From Candidatus Phosphoribacter hodrii (GTDB taxonomy: Bacteria > Actinomycetota > Actinomycetes > Actinomycetales > Dermatophilaceae): 64,000 bases of DNA. The stretch covers positions 124,001-188,000 of the forward strand of contig JADJIB010000001.1 of assembly GCA_016707175.1 (NCBI GenBank). Direction: 5' to 3'. Shown piece after piece: positions 8,614-17,349 of this stretch. Position 1 is the stretch's first letter; every line of letters starts with the position of its first letter. The position numbers were made by a program, and so were the translations under genes. Below the pieces are notes generated by a model. It was not told where the DNA came from. It saw nothing but the letters and a program-made list of their open reading frames with translations, and did no database searches.

Positions 8614-9557
8614 CAGCCACCGCCCCGAATCAACTCGGTCATTCCATCGCGAACAGGGATGGTCGCCTCGAAACCGAGCACCTCACGGGCCCGCGTGACG
8701 TCGGCCGCCCGCCGACTGGCAATGACGTCGCGGCCGCTGAACTGCGGCTCGACGTCGACGCCGACCGCGTCGATGAGGATCATCGCGAGCTCGGCGACGG
8801 TCGTGTCGATCCCGGTCCCGATGTTCACCGGCACGTTGTCACCGGCACAATCCAGGGCCAGGACGACGGATCGCGCAATGTCATGGACATGGATGAAGTC
8901 CATCGACTGCTCGCCCTTGCCGTCGATGATCGGCGGCTCGCCGGCCTTGAGCCGGTTGACGAAGTGGTTGATGACCGAGGTGTAGTAGGCAGTCGTCTTC
9001 TGCCCGGGGCCGTAGACGTTGAAGAAGCGCAGCGCGACCCAGGACAACCCCGACCGACGCTGGTAGAACGCGAGCAGGTCCTCGCCGGTCCGCTTGGAGA
9101 TGCAGTAGGGGGTCTGCGGGGACAGGTCGTCGTCCTCGTGCATCGGCAGCTTCTTGGGGTCGCCGTAGACCGACGCCGACGAGCAATAGACCAGCCGCCG
9201 CACCCCGTGCTCCGCGGCGGCAGCGATGACGTTGTGGCTGCCGATGGTGTTGATCGCCATCGACTCGTGCGGGTCGGCCTGGCTCTTGTTGATCGACACC
9301 GCCGCGGCGTGGATGACCGTCGAACAGCCCTTCATCGCGGCATGGACCGCGCCGCCGTAGCGCACGTCCTGGTCGACGAGCTCGACCCGGCCCGGGTGCG
9401 CGGCCTGCAGGGCCTCGACCGCCGCTCGGTCGCCCCGGAACATGTTGTCGAAGATCCGCACGTTCCGACCCTGCTCGAGGAGCAGCGGCACGACGTGCAG
9501 ACCGATGAAGCCCGCACCTCCGGTGAAGAAGACCGTCTCGGTCTCGGCGCTGCTCAT
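8613..9557 (-). CDS. NAD-dependent epimerase/dehydratase (GalE/WbpP-like, extended SDR)
   Basis: A 314-residue extended short-chain dehydrogenase. It has the NAD motif TGGAGFIGLHV at residues 10-20, the catalytic serine region CSSASVYG and the YxxxK pair as YCISKRTGEDL, plus the substrate-binding RFFNVYGPGQ segment. These are typical of UDP-sugar 4-epimerases and related dehydratases. The start MSSAETETVFFTGG is chosen because the Rossmann motif follows at once; the open frame extends much further upstream, but that part overlaps the aminotransferase on the same strand. It lies between an aminotransferase and an acetyltransferase and probably makes a nucleotide-sugar precursor for the same glycan. 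Confidence 0.88.
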   Translation of the reverse strand: MSSAETETVFFTGGAGFIGLHVVPLLLEQGRNVRIFDNMFRGDRAAVEALQAAHPGRVELVDQDVRYGGAVHAAMKGCSTVIHAAAVSINKSQADPHESMAINTIGSHNVIAAAAEHGVRRLVYCSSASVYGDPKKLPMHEDDDLSPQTPYCISKRTGEDLLAFYQRRSGLSWVALRFFNVYGPGQKTTAYYTSVINHFVNRLKAGEPPIIDGKGEQSMDFIHVHDIARSVVLALDCAGDNVPVNIGTGIDTTVAELAMILIDAVGVDVEPQFSGRDVIASRRAADVTRAREVLGFEATIPVRDGMTELIRGGG

Positions 9558-9628
9558 GGGGCGGTCGGTCCTTTCGTATGCCGGGGGCGCACCGTCCGCT
9601 TCCCGCGGCCAGGTGCGTTGCGGGCTGG

Positions 9629-10777
9629 CTAGCGGCGGCGGGCGGCGGCCGAGCCGACGACGGACCGGACGGTGTCGATGACGTGGTGGAGGTCGTCGTC
9701 GGTGAGGTTGGCGTGCATGGGGATGGCCAGGTGACGGTCGAACAGGTCGGCCGACACCGGGCAACCCCGCTCGGTGGCCACCCCGTAGACGGGCTGGACG
9801 TGCGAGGCGTAGGTGCCGAAGTTGCAGCCGACCCCTTGCTCGCGCAAGGCGACCGCCACCCGGCCCCGGTCCAGAGCCGGGTCGAGGGTGATGACGTAGG
9901 ACTGCCAGGGGTGGGTTCGGTCGGCCAGGGCGACCGGGAGGGTGAGGGCGTCGAGGTCGCCCAGCCCCGCGGCATACGCCTCCGCGGCGTGGGTGCGCGC
10001 GGCCAGCAGGTCGGGCAGTCGGCGCAGCTGGGCCCGCATGATGCCGGCCTGGACGTCGGAGAGCCGGTAGTTGTAGCCCGCCTCGTCGAAGCTCGGCACC
10101 GGCAGGGTCGTCTCGCCCTCGCGGGTGACGGCCGGGGCGATGCCGTAGGTGTGCAGCTTGCGGGCGTGGTCCATGAGGTCGGCGCGGTCGCCGACGAGGG
10201 CGCCGCCTTCGCCGGCTGTGATCCCCTTGCGGCCGTGGAAGCTGAACGCGGCGAGGTCGGCCAGGCTCCCAGCCGGTCGCCCGCGATAGGTGGCACCGGC
10301 GGCGCAGGCAGCGTCCTCGACGAGCCACAGCCCGTGTCGATCGGCGATCGCGCGCAACTCGTCGTAGTCGGCGGGCTGCCCGAAGACGTCGACCGCGAGG
10401 ATCCCGACGGTGCGGGGCGTGATGGCCGCCTCAACCGCAGCGGGGTCCGCCGACCAGATGTCCGGGCGGATGTCAGCGAACACCGGGGTCGCCCCCGTCC
10501 ACACGACGGCGTGCCCGGTTGCGGGGAACGTGTAGTCACCGACGATGACCTCGTCGCCGGGCCCGGCACCGAGCACCTGCAACGCTAGGTGGAGGGCCGA
10601 TCCGCAGTTGGCGGTGGTCAGCGCGTGCTCGACCCCGACAGCCACCGCGAACTCGCGCTCAAAGGCCAGGCAGGTGGGTCCGGCTCCCGACAACCACCCG
10701 GACGCGAACACCTCGGCGACGGCGGCGAGTTCGGGCTCCCCGACCGTCGGCTGGCCGAGGGGCACGGTGCGAGGCAT
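9629..10777 (-). CDS. DegT/DnrJ/EryC1/StrS sugar aminotransferase (first copy)
   Basis: A 382-residue PLP-dependent aminotransferase. The PLP lysine is visible as K184 in AFSFHGRKGITAGEGG, the phosphate-binding NCGSALHLAL is near residue 58, and VEDAACAAGATY carries the aspartate that pairs with the pyridine nitrogen. The family transaminates 3- or 4-keto nucleotide sugars with glutamate as donor. The start MPRTVPLGQP has AAGGAGT seven bases upstream. It is in the same direction as the epimerase and acetyltransferase 3' to it, and together these could turn a keto-sugar into an N-acylated amino sugar. The second DegT protein in this locus (17346-18527) is clearly different in sequence. Confidence 0.9.
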   Translation of the reverse strand: MPRTVPLGQPTVGEPELAAVAEVFASGWLSGAGPTCLAFEREFAVAVGVEHALTTANCGSALHLALQVLGAGPGDEVIVGDYTFPATGHAVVWTGATPVFADIRPDIWSADPAAVEAAITPRTVGILAVDVFGQPADYDELRAIADRHGLWLVEDAACAAGATYRGRPAGSLADLAAFSFHGRKGITAGEGGALVGDRADLMDHARKLHTYGIAPAVTREGETTLPVPSFDEAGYNYRLSDVQAGIMRAQLRRLPDLLAARTHAAEAYAAGLGDLDALTLPVALADRTHPWQSYVITLDPALDRGRVAVALREQGVGCNFGTYASHVQPVYGVATERGCPVSADLFDRHLAIPMHANLTDDDLHHVIDTVRSVVGSAAARRR

Positions 10778-10875
10778 GCGGACTCCTTGGGTTTCGGGCC
10801 AGATGCTACCAGCGGGCCGGTATGCCGCCCGCCCCACTCCGCGCGTTCCGCCAGGCGACGCAGACCGCGCAGTGG

Positions 10876-12057
10876 TCACCGGCGCAGGAGCAGGTCGGCG
10901 AAGGTGTCCAGATGTGCGTCAAGCACTCGGTCCAGAGTGAAGTGGGCGTCGATGAGAGCGCGCCCTCGCTCCCCCATCTCCCGTGCGGCATCCGGGTCAT
11001 CGAGCACCCGCAACAGCCGCTGGGCAAGCCCCGGAACGTCCCCGCGATGGGTCAACAACACCTCGCCACCATCCTGCAGCGGCACACCCGGGAAGTTGTC
11101 CAGCCGGCCCCACCCGACAACCGGCACCCCCGCCGCCATCGCCTCCAGGGTCGCCGTGCCCATCCCGTCGCCTTGTTCGTGGCTCTCCAGCGTGGCCGCG
11201 GCCAGCAGATGCGGGATGCTCGCCTTAGGGACCGCGCCGAGGGGGCGCACGGCATACGCGATGCCCAACTCCTCCGCGCGGCGGAGGAACACGTCGTAGT
11301 AGACCCGGCCCGCGACGACGAGTCGGGCCTCGGGGTGGCGCGCCAACACCGCCGGCAGCGCCTCCACCAACCCGACCCGATCGCGGAGGGGGATGACGTG
11401 ACCGACCGACAACAGGATCGGGGCGTCGCCGACCCCGGCCAGCTGCCGCCCGACCGCAGCGTCCCCGCCGCGCACCCACGCCGGGTCGACCCCGACGGGG
11501 ATGGGGACGAGGTCGCGATAGCCACCGCGATAGCGGCTGGTGATGTAGTCGCGCATGTGCGCGTCCATGACAACGATCCGTGGCCGGTAGCGGCGCAACC
11601 GCGGCGCCACGAGCGTCGCGTCGAGTGTGCGGAACGCGTGCCGATAGAGCGCCGCGGGATTCTCCAGCCGCGTGTGCACGGACAGCAGCGTCGGTATGCC
11701 GCGCCGCCGGGCGTAGGCGCCACTGGCCCAGGTGAGGTCCATGAACTGCCCGTGCTGGTGGATGACGTCGGGGCGGAAGTCGTCGAGCAGCTGCCCCAAC
11801 TCACGCCCGAGCGACGGCCGCGATGCGAACGACAGGTCGAAGCTCACCGCGAACCGGGTCTCGGGCAGCATCACTGCCGGGAGCCGCACGATTCGCACCC
11901 CGTCACGGCCCTCCCGCGCAGGGGCGCCCCCGTATGCCGCGGTGACGACGAGCACCTCGTGGCCGCGGGCGGCATACCCCCTGGCCAGGGCGTCCGACAG
12001 GTGCGAGGAGCCGCCGACGCGCGGCGGGTAGAAGTTGTTGACGACGACGATCCGCAT
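10876..12057 (-). CDS. Family 4 (GT-B) glycosyltransferase
   Basis: A 393-residue retaining glycosyltransferase. The N-terminal domain begins with VVVNNFYPPRVGGSSHLSDALARGYAARGHEV, the usual GT4 glycine-rich loop. The C-terminal domain has LLSVGHVIPLRDRVGLVEALP and the donor-binding region ESHEQGDGMGTATLEAMAAGVPVVGW, where an EX7E-like pair (E, then TLEAMAAG) is seen around residues 290-310. It is a soluble or peripheral enzyme acting at the cytoplasmic face. It is divergent from the CapD-like gene, so the 160 bases between them should hold both promoters. The sugar is unknown. Confidence 0.88.
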   Translation of the reverse strand: MRIVVVNNFYPPRVGGSSHLSDALARGYAARGHEVLVVTAAYGGAPAREGRDGVRIVRLPAVMLPETRFAVSFDLSFASRPSLGRELGQLLDDFRPDVIHQHGQFMDLTWASGAYARRRGIPTLLSVHTRLENPAALYRHAFRTLDATLVAPRLRRYRPRIVVMDAHMRDYITSRYRGGYRDLVPIPVGVDPAWVRGGDAAVGRQLAGVGDAPILLSVGHVIPLRDRVGLVEALPAVLARHPEARLVVAGRVYYDVFLRRAEELGIAYAVRPLGAVPKASIPHLLAAATLESHEQGDGMGTATLEAMAAGVPVVGWGRLDNFPGVPLQDGGEVLLTHRGDVPGLAQRLLRVLDDPDAAREMGERGRALIDAHFTLDRVLDAHLDTFADLLLRR

Positions 12058-12218
12058 GTCCGGCCTAGCCCTCGCGCGCGTCCGGATGCCACTGCGCCGA
12101 AACCGCCAATGCCGCGGGTGTCATGCGGTCAGGCTACCGGGGGTTGGCCTGGGCCTTGGTACGGTGGAGTGCGGGACCCGAGCCGCGGCTGCCCAATAGA
12201 GCATGAGGAGCAGGTCCG

Positions 12219-14033
12219 ATTCAGCGCGTCTCCACCTCCGATCACCCATTCCGGCTGGCCTGGACGGGCGTTGACTGCCTGCTGTGGGCCGCTGCACTCG
12301 TCGGTGCGACGTACCTGCGCTACGACTTGAGTTTCGACCCGATTGACTGGCGGGGTCTGGGAATCGCGACGGCCATCACGGTCGTCCTGCAGCTCGGTTT
12401 CGGGTTTCTCCTTGGGCCCTACGCGGTTGGGCACTTGCGCGGTTCCTTCGAGGAGATCGTCGACATCGCCAAGACCGTGGCTGCGACGACGGCCACGCTC
12501 TGCCTCCCAGTGTGGATTTCCCGACCGATCCTGGTCCCCAAGAGCGTCCCAATCATCGCCGGTGCTTTCGCCCTCGTCGCCATGCTGGGTTTTCGGCTGC
12601 TGGTCCGGTCTTGGCGCACTCGCAACCCCGTGGGGATCGACCCTGATGCGGCCGCAGACGCACGGCGGGTCCTGGTCTTCGGCGCTGGTGAAGGTGGACG
12701 CCAGCTGGTCCGGGCCATGGTCCGGGACCGTGCTCGGTCCTATCTCCCCGTCGCAATCATCGATGATGACCCCCTCAAGCAACGGTTGACCGTGGAGGGC
12801 GTGCGAGTCCGAGGCACGCGAGCGCACTTGGAAGAGGTGGCCGATGAATACGACGCGCAGGTGCTCGCGATCGCTATGCCGTCGGCAGACGCAGACCTCA
12901 TTCGCGACCTCAGCGGCCGCGCCGACCACGTCGGCATGGATGTCATGGTCCTGCCGCCCGTCTCCGAACTCATTGGGCGCCCGTCGCTTGGCGATCTGCG
13001 CACCCTCGATCTGGCCGACCTGCTGGGTCGACGGGCGATCACCCTGGACTCCGCCGCCATCGCCTTGACGATCTCCGGAAAGCGCGTGTTGGTGACCGGT
13101 GCCGGAGGATCGATCGGATCCGAACTGTGTCGTCAGATCAACCGCTATGGACCCGCGGCGCTCTTCCCGCTGGATCGGGACGAGTCTGCCTTGCATGCCG
13201 TGCAACTGTCGCTCAACCGACCGGGGCTGTTCGACCGGGACGGCTCCCTTCTGGTCGACATTCGCGACCCACACGCCCTTGAGTTGGCGTTCGCCGAGGT
13301 TCGCCCCGACATCGTCTTCCACGCGGCCGCCCTCAAGCATCTACCGTTGCTGGAGCAGTTCCCCTTCGAGGCGTATAAGTCCAACGTCGTGGGGACGCTC
13401 AATGTCCTCAAGGCGGCGGCCGCCGCCGGAGTGGGCACCGTGGTCAATATCTCGACCGACAAGGCCGCCGATCCGACCTGCATGCTCGGCTACAGCAAGC
13501 GGGTGGCCGAGCGACTGACCGCTGGGTATGCCGCCGCGCATCCTGGCCGGTATGTATCGGTCCGTTTCGGCAACGTGCTGGGGTCACGCGGTTCGGTCGT
13601 GCACGCGTTCACGGCCCAAATCGAGCGGGGCGGTCCGGTGACGGTCACCCACCCCGACGTCGAGCGCTACTTCATGCTCATTCCGGAGGCATGCCAACTG
13701 GTGCTTGAAGCCGCTGCAGCGGCGCCCGGCCGCGGCGAAGTCATGGTTCTTGACATGGGCCGACCGCAGAAGATCGTCGACGTCGCGCGGGCCCTGATCA
13801 GGATGTCCGGCCGATCAGACGTTCGGATTGACTACACGGGCCTGCGGCCCGGCGAGAAGTTGTCCGAAGACTTGGTCTCCCACCGAGAATCCTTGACCAG
13901 GACCCACAACGCCCTGGTATCCAGCGCGCAGGTGGAGCCGATGGCCGCGTCGGCGTTGGACAGTTCCGGAGTCCACGATCATGACTCGGCCCGGCAGTGG
14001 TCCCGGCGTCACTCACTCGCGGAGGGGGAGTGA
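12219..14033 (+). CDS. CapD/PglF/WbpM-like nucleoside-diphosphate-sugar 4,6-dehydratase, membrane-anchored
   Basis: A polysaccharide biosynthesis protein of about 600 residues. In order: N-terminal hydrophobic helices, a CoA-binding-like Rossmann domain (VLVFGAGEGGRQLV) and the extended SDR catalytic domain (VLVTGAGGSIGSELCRQI), with the family sequence ISTDKAADPTCMLGYSKRVAE holding the catalytic lysines. Such enzymes make UDP-4-keto-6-deoxy sugars, the substrate for DegT aminotransferases. The first standard start in frame is TTG at 12327, but the 36 codons before it encode a plausible first membrane helix (RLAWTGVDCLLWAAALVGAT). The only candidate before that helix is ATT at 12219, preceded by GAGGAG at 8 bases; an in-frame stop sits at 12204. 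A one-base error after the out-of-frame ATG at 12203 is an alternative. Confidence 0.82.
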   Translation: MQRVSTSDHPFRLAWTGVDCLLWAAALVGATYLRYDLSFDPIDWRGLGIATAITVVLQLGFGFLLGPYAVGHLRGSFEEIVDIAKTVAATTATLCLPVWISRPILVPKSVPIIAGAFALVAMLGFRLLVRSWRTRNPVGIDPDAAADARRVLVFGAGEGGRQLVRAMVRDRARSYLPVAIIDDDPLKQRLTVEGVRVRGTRAHLEEVADEYDAQVLAIAMPSADADLIRDLSGRADHVGMDVMVLPPVSELIGRPSLGDLRTLDLADLLGRRAITLDSAAIALTISGKRVLVTGAGGSIGSELCRQINRYGPAALFPLDRDESALHAVQLSLNRPGLFDRDGSLLVDIRDPHALELAFAEVRPDIVFHAAALKHLPLLEQFPFEAYKSNVVGTLNVLKAAAAAGVGTVVNISTDKAADPTCMLGYSKRVAERLTAGYAAAHPGRYVSVRFGNVLGSRGSVVHAFTAQIERGGPVTVTHPDVERYFMLIPEACQLVLEAAAAAPGRGEVMVLDMGRPQKIVDVARALIRMSGRSDVRIDYTGLRPGEKLSEDLVSHRESLTRTHNALVSSAQVEPMAASALDSSGVHDHDSARQWSRRHSLAEGE

Positions 14034-14034
14034 C

Positions 14035-15276
14035 GTGGCCACCAACCGCTCCCTGCTGCGGGTCTGGCTGGTCAACCAATACGCGCTGCGGATCGATCAA
14101 CCGGGGATCACTCGACACGCCACGCTGGCGAAGTACATGCACGAACACGACGTCCTCACCACCATCTTCGCGTCCAACACCCACTACTGGAATGTCGCGG
14201 ATGGTGCTGGTGAGTCTGCCGATCCGAGCGCACCTACGTTCATCTACACGAGCACTTCTCGGGTGGAGAGCAACGGCGTCAAGCGGGTGTTGTCTATGTT
14301 GTCGTTCAGTGCCCGCACGATGAAGGCGGGCTTGCTTCAGGCGAAAAGGTCCGGCGGGCCACCCGACGTGGTGTTGGGCTCGAGCCCACATCCCTTTGCT
14401 GCGCTGGCTGCGTGGGCGCTGGCGGCTCGCTTCCGGAAGCCCTTCGTTCTTGAGGTGCGGGACCTGTGGCCGGACTCGCTCATCCACTTGCTTGGCCTCT
14501 CTTCCAGGCATCCACTCATCGTCATCCTGCGCTGGATCGAGCGTTTCCTATATCGCCGAGCCCGGTTCGTCGTGACGCTCTTGCCGGGCAGTGAAGCCCG
14601 CATCGAACGGATAGCCGGACGTCCGGTTCAAACGTTGTGGCTACCCAATGGCATCGACCTCTCCCGAGTCCCGGCGGTAGTCCCTCCCCCCGATGTTGAG
14701 ACGTTCACAGTGATGTATGCCGGGGCGCACGGCATACCGAATGCCCTGGACACCATCATCGAGGCCGCGGATATCCTGCATTACGGCCGGAAGGATGGCG
14801 ACTCTCGGATCCGCTTCGTCCTCGTTGGCGACGGGAAGGAGAAGGCCAGGCTGGTTGCTGACGCGGCAACACGAGGCCTCAGCAACATCACCTTCCGAGA
14901 TGCAGTGTCCAAGAGCACCCTCCTGACCCTCCTGCCGACCGCCGATGCGCTGGTCATCACGTTCAGGGCGACCGAGCTCTATCAGTCTGGGATCAGCCCC
15001 AACAAAGTCTTCGACTACTTGGCTGCCGGACGCCCGGTCATTATCGCCGTCGACACCCCCCTCAACCCGGTAGCCGAGGCTGCGGCGGGCTTAACCATCC
15101 CCCCCGAGGATCCACACGAGCTTGCCGACGCGATCCGGACTCTGGCCCGGATGGCCGTGTCCGAACGGTCCGCCTATGGCCTTCGGGGGCGGGCCTACGC
15201 CGAAGCAAACCATGACTTGGCCCAATCCGGGGCGCGCCTGGCCGAGGCCCTGCGATCGACCGCCTCGGCGTCCTAA
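14035..15276 (+). CDS. Family 4 glycosyltransferase, WbuB/WcaI-like
   Basis: A 413-residue GT-B glycosyltransferase. The GTG at 14035 is chosen because GGAGGGGGA lies just before it and the preceding gene ends at 14033. The N-terminal sequence WLVNQYALRIDQPGITRHATLAKYMHEHDVLTTIF resembles the WbuB subgroup, which adds N-acetylfucosamine-type sugars in E. coli O26; the acceptor here is unknown. The segment EVRDLWPDSL near residue 140 and the C-terminal donor site SPNKVFDYLAAGRPVI are typical. It is coupled to the CapD-like dehydratase. Its stop is 12 bases from the convergent flippase gene. Confidence 0.88.
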   Translation: MATNRSLLRVWLVNQYALRIDQPGITRHATLAKYMHEHDVLTTIFASNTHYWNVADGAGESADPSAPTFIYTSTSRVESNGVKRVLSMLSFSARTMKAGLLQAKRSGGPPDVVLGSSPHPFAALAAWALAARFRKPFVLEVRDLWPDSLIHLLGLSSRHPLIVILRWIERFLYRRARFVVTLLPGSEARIERIAGRPVQTLWLPNGIDLSRVPAVVPPPDVETFTVMYAGAHGIPNALDTIIEAADILHYGRKDGDSRIRFVLVGDGKEKARLVADAATRGLSNITFRDAVSKSTLLTLLPTADALVITFRATELYQSGISPNKVFDYLAAGRPVIIAVDTPLNPVAEAAAGLTIPPEDPHELADAIRTLARMAVSERSAYGLRGRAYAEANHDLAQSGARLAEALRSTASAS

Positions 15277-15288
15277 CTGGCTGGCGCG

Positions 15289-16620
15289 TCAGGCCGCCGG
15301 CTCTCCCGAGCGGCGTCTGAGCGGTGCGAGGAACGCAGCTGCGGTGATGACGACGATGACGCCGCCAAGGAACCCGAGACTGGCGTTCGTCGCGTCCATG
15401 ACGCGTTCTGCCGCCCCTGCCGAACCGCGAGCCCACCACATCGCCGCGTAGACTGCAACCGAGGCCAGACAGATCAGCGACGTAACGGGGCGCTCCCCCA
15501 TCCCGTCGACGATGCTGCGCAGGAAGAGGAAGATGGCCAGCCCGACAACCGCCGGCCACATCTGCCCGAGGAGTCCGGCCGCAGGAACATACTCGGGCGC
15601 CATGAGCGTTTCGACCACCAACGGGCCGAAGACGGCCAGGCCAAGAGCGGTCAGCCCGCCGATGGCAACGCCAACGAAGAGGCTGCTGGCCCATAGTCGT
15701 CGGGCGGCTTGATGGCCCTGCCGGGACACCAGTGACCCCACTACCGGAAGCATCACCGTGGAAATCGGCGAGGCTAGTGCGGTCAGCAGGCCCAGCAGCA
15801 CGAAGAAGTAGTTGAAGACCGAGCGTTCGAGAGGGTCATCGACGACCGCAAAATGAGCGACCGGGACGAGGAACAACGCGCCGTAGGCGAAGTCGCCAGG
15901 AACCCGAGCGAGACTAAATCGAATCAGGGCGGCGCGCTGCCAGACGGCACCACGGGTGAGCGGAGGCAGTCGTCGGAGCATCACGACCGTGAGCAGGAGA
16001 CACAACACCCCCCACACGACGAAGGTCGCCGCGACACCCCGGGCAACCAGCAGTGCGGCCAGGCATGGGAAGACGCCGTTGCCAAGGATCATTACGACGG
16101 CCCCTCGGCCGAAGTTCTGATAGCCCCGGTCGAGGGCATACAGCATCGTGGTGGCATTGAGCGCACTGGTCGCGAAAATGAGCGCCGCCCACTGGGTTCG
16201 TGACGTGTCCGGAGCAAAAGCCAGCAGGAGGGACTGCGGCAGCGCGATGAGCATGACCAGCAACAGGCCGGCGAACAGCGACGACACGGCCAGTTGCCCA
16301 TAGAGGATGCGCACGCTTTCCTGCTCGTCCGGCCTGATGGAGACCCGTAGCGGCAGGCTCACCCCGGCGCCGAGCATGAGCAGAGGCAAGAGGAAGGACA
16401 AGTACCGCCGCTCGGTCGAGTATGCGGTGAAGACCTCGGGACTGCCCAGCATGGTGATGATCTTGTAGGCCAACAGGTTCCCGACAGCGGATCCTCCGAC
16501 GGCCAGCACCGTGATAGCGATGGACGACCGAGTCGAGGACTCCGGCGCCGGTGCGGTCGACCGCCCGATCTCGGCAGTCTCCGTCAGAGGTTCGGCCTTG
16601 TCGCCCTCTGGCGCGTCCAT
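15289..16620 (-). CDS. Wzx-like polysaccharide flippase (MOP superfamily)
   Basis: A polytopic membrane protein of 443 residues with about twelve hydrophobic helices, for example ITVLAVGGSAVGNLLAYKII, LSFLLPLLMLGAGVSLPLRV, AAGLLGQMWPAVVGLAIFLFLRS and FLGGVIVVITAAAFLAP. Composition and helix spacing fit O-antigen/teichuronate flippases (Wzx/TuaB) that turn undecaprenyl-linked glycans across the membrane. The ATG at 16620 is chosen after a GAGGTGAGG stretch; an upstream TTG at 16674 would add 18 polar residues. The N-terminal 40 residues are polar and acidic, longer than usual. A separate ABC exporter also sits in this locus, so two export routes may coexist. Confidence 0.8.
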   Translation of the reverse strand: MDAPEGDKAEPLTETAEIGRSTAPAPESSTRSSIAITVLAVGGSAVGNLLAYKIITMLGSPEVFTAYSTERRYLSFLLPLLMLGAGVSLPLRVSIRPDEQESVRILYGQLAVSSLFAGLLLVMLIALPQSLLLAFAPDTSRTQWAALIFATSALNATTMLYALDRGYQNFGRGAVVMILGNGVFPCLAALLVARGVAATFVVWGVLCLLLTVVMLRRLPPLTRGAVWQRAALIRFSLARVPGDFAYGALFLVPVAHFAVVDDPLERSVFNYFFVLLGLLTALASPISTVMLPVVGSLVSRQGHQAARRLWASSLFVGVAIGGLTALGLAVFGPLVVETLMAPEYVPAAGLLGQMWPAVVGLAIFLFLRSIVDGMGERPVTSLICLASVAVYAAMWWARGSAGAAERVMDATNASLGFLGGVIVVITAAAFLAPLRRRSGEPAA

Positions 16621-16740
16621 CGCTAGGCACCTCACCTCTGGCGGACCGGTGGTTTCAAGTTGGTGTTGCGTCAACCGGACACCTCGAACCTAGTCGATCG
16701 GGGAGGGGGGTCCTGGTGGTCGGCCGCCTGGCCGCAGCAA

Positions 16741-17349
16741 TCAGCCTCGCCCCAGCGCAGCAACGGTCCGGGCCAACACGACCAGGTCTCCCCAGAACGA
16801 CCGCGTGCCGACATAGTGGGCATACATGGCGGCCTTCTGCGGCAGTAGGACCTCGATGTAGTGAGCCTCCGGGTCCGCGGCCAGCGCCAGTTCCTCCGAT
16901 TCGTTGCGCCAGCGGACACTGGCCGGGTCCGTGATGCCCGGGCGGACGGACAGGATGACCTCCCGGGTTTCGGCTGGCCACAGCGCCACATACTTGGGCA
17001 CCTCGGGACGCGGACCAACGAGGCTCATACGCCCCCGCAGGACGTCCCATAGTTGCGGCAGTTCGTCGAGTTTGGTCTTTCGGAGCACCGCGCCAATGCG
17101 GGTGATCCTCGGGTCCCCCTCCGAGGTCACTTGCGGGCCTAACGCCCCGGGTCGCATCGTCCGGAACTTGTGGATGCGAAAGGGTATGCCGCCCATCCCG
17201 ACCCGCTCCTGGGTGAACATGATGGGGCTGTGGGGGTCATCCCTCTTGATGAGCGCCCCGACCGCAGCCAAGACCGGGGACAGCAGCACAATGAGGCTTC
17301 CAGATACCGCGATGTCGAACGCGCGCTTGGCGTCGACCGAGCCGGTCAC
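16741..17349 (-). CDS. Polyprenyl-phosphate sugar-1-phosphate transferase, small PglC-like form
   Basis: A 202-residue bacterial sugar transferase with one N-terminal membrane-embedded helix (AFDIAVSGSLIVLLSPVLAAVGALI). The catalytic core includes PIMFTQERVGMGGIPFRIHKFRTM, LRKTKLDELPQLWDVLRGRMSLVGPRPE and a C-terminal PGITDPASVRWRNE. The KxDELPQLWNVL-type motif and the conserved E (QERVG) are both intact. It transfers a sugar phosphate from a UDP-sugar to undecaprenyl phosphate and so starts repeat-unit assembly. The GTG start overlaps the upstream aminotransferase stop by four bases (GTGA). Aminotransferase plus PglC pairing suggests that the first sugar is an amino-deoxy sugar, as in bacillosamine-type glycans. 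Confidence 0.9.
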   Translation of the reverse strand: MTGSVDAKRAFDIAVSGSLIVLLSPVLAAVGALIKRDDPHSPIMFTQERVGMGGIPFRIHKFRTMRPGALGPQVTSEGDPRITRIGAVLRKTKLDELPQLWDVLRGRMSLVGPRPEVPKYVALWPAETREVILSVRPGITDPASVRWRNESEELALAADPEAHYIEVLLPQKAAMYAHYVGTRSFWGDLVVLARTVAALGRG

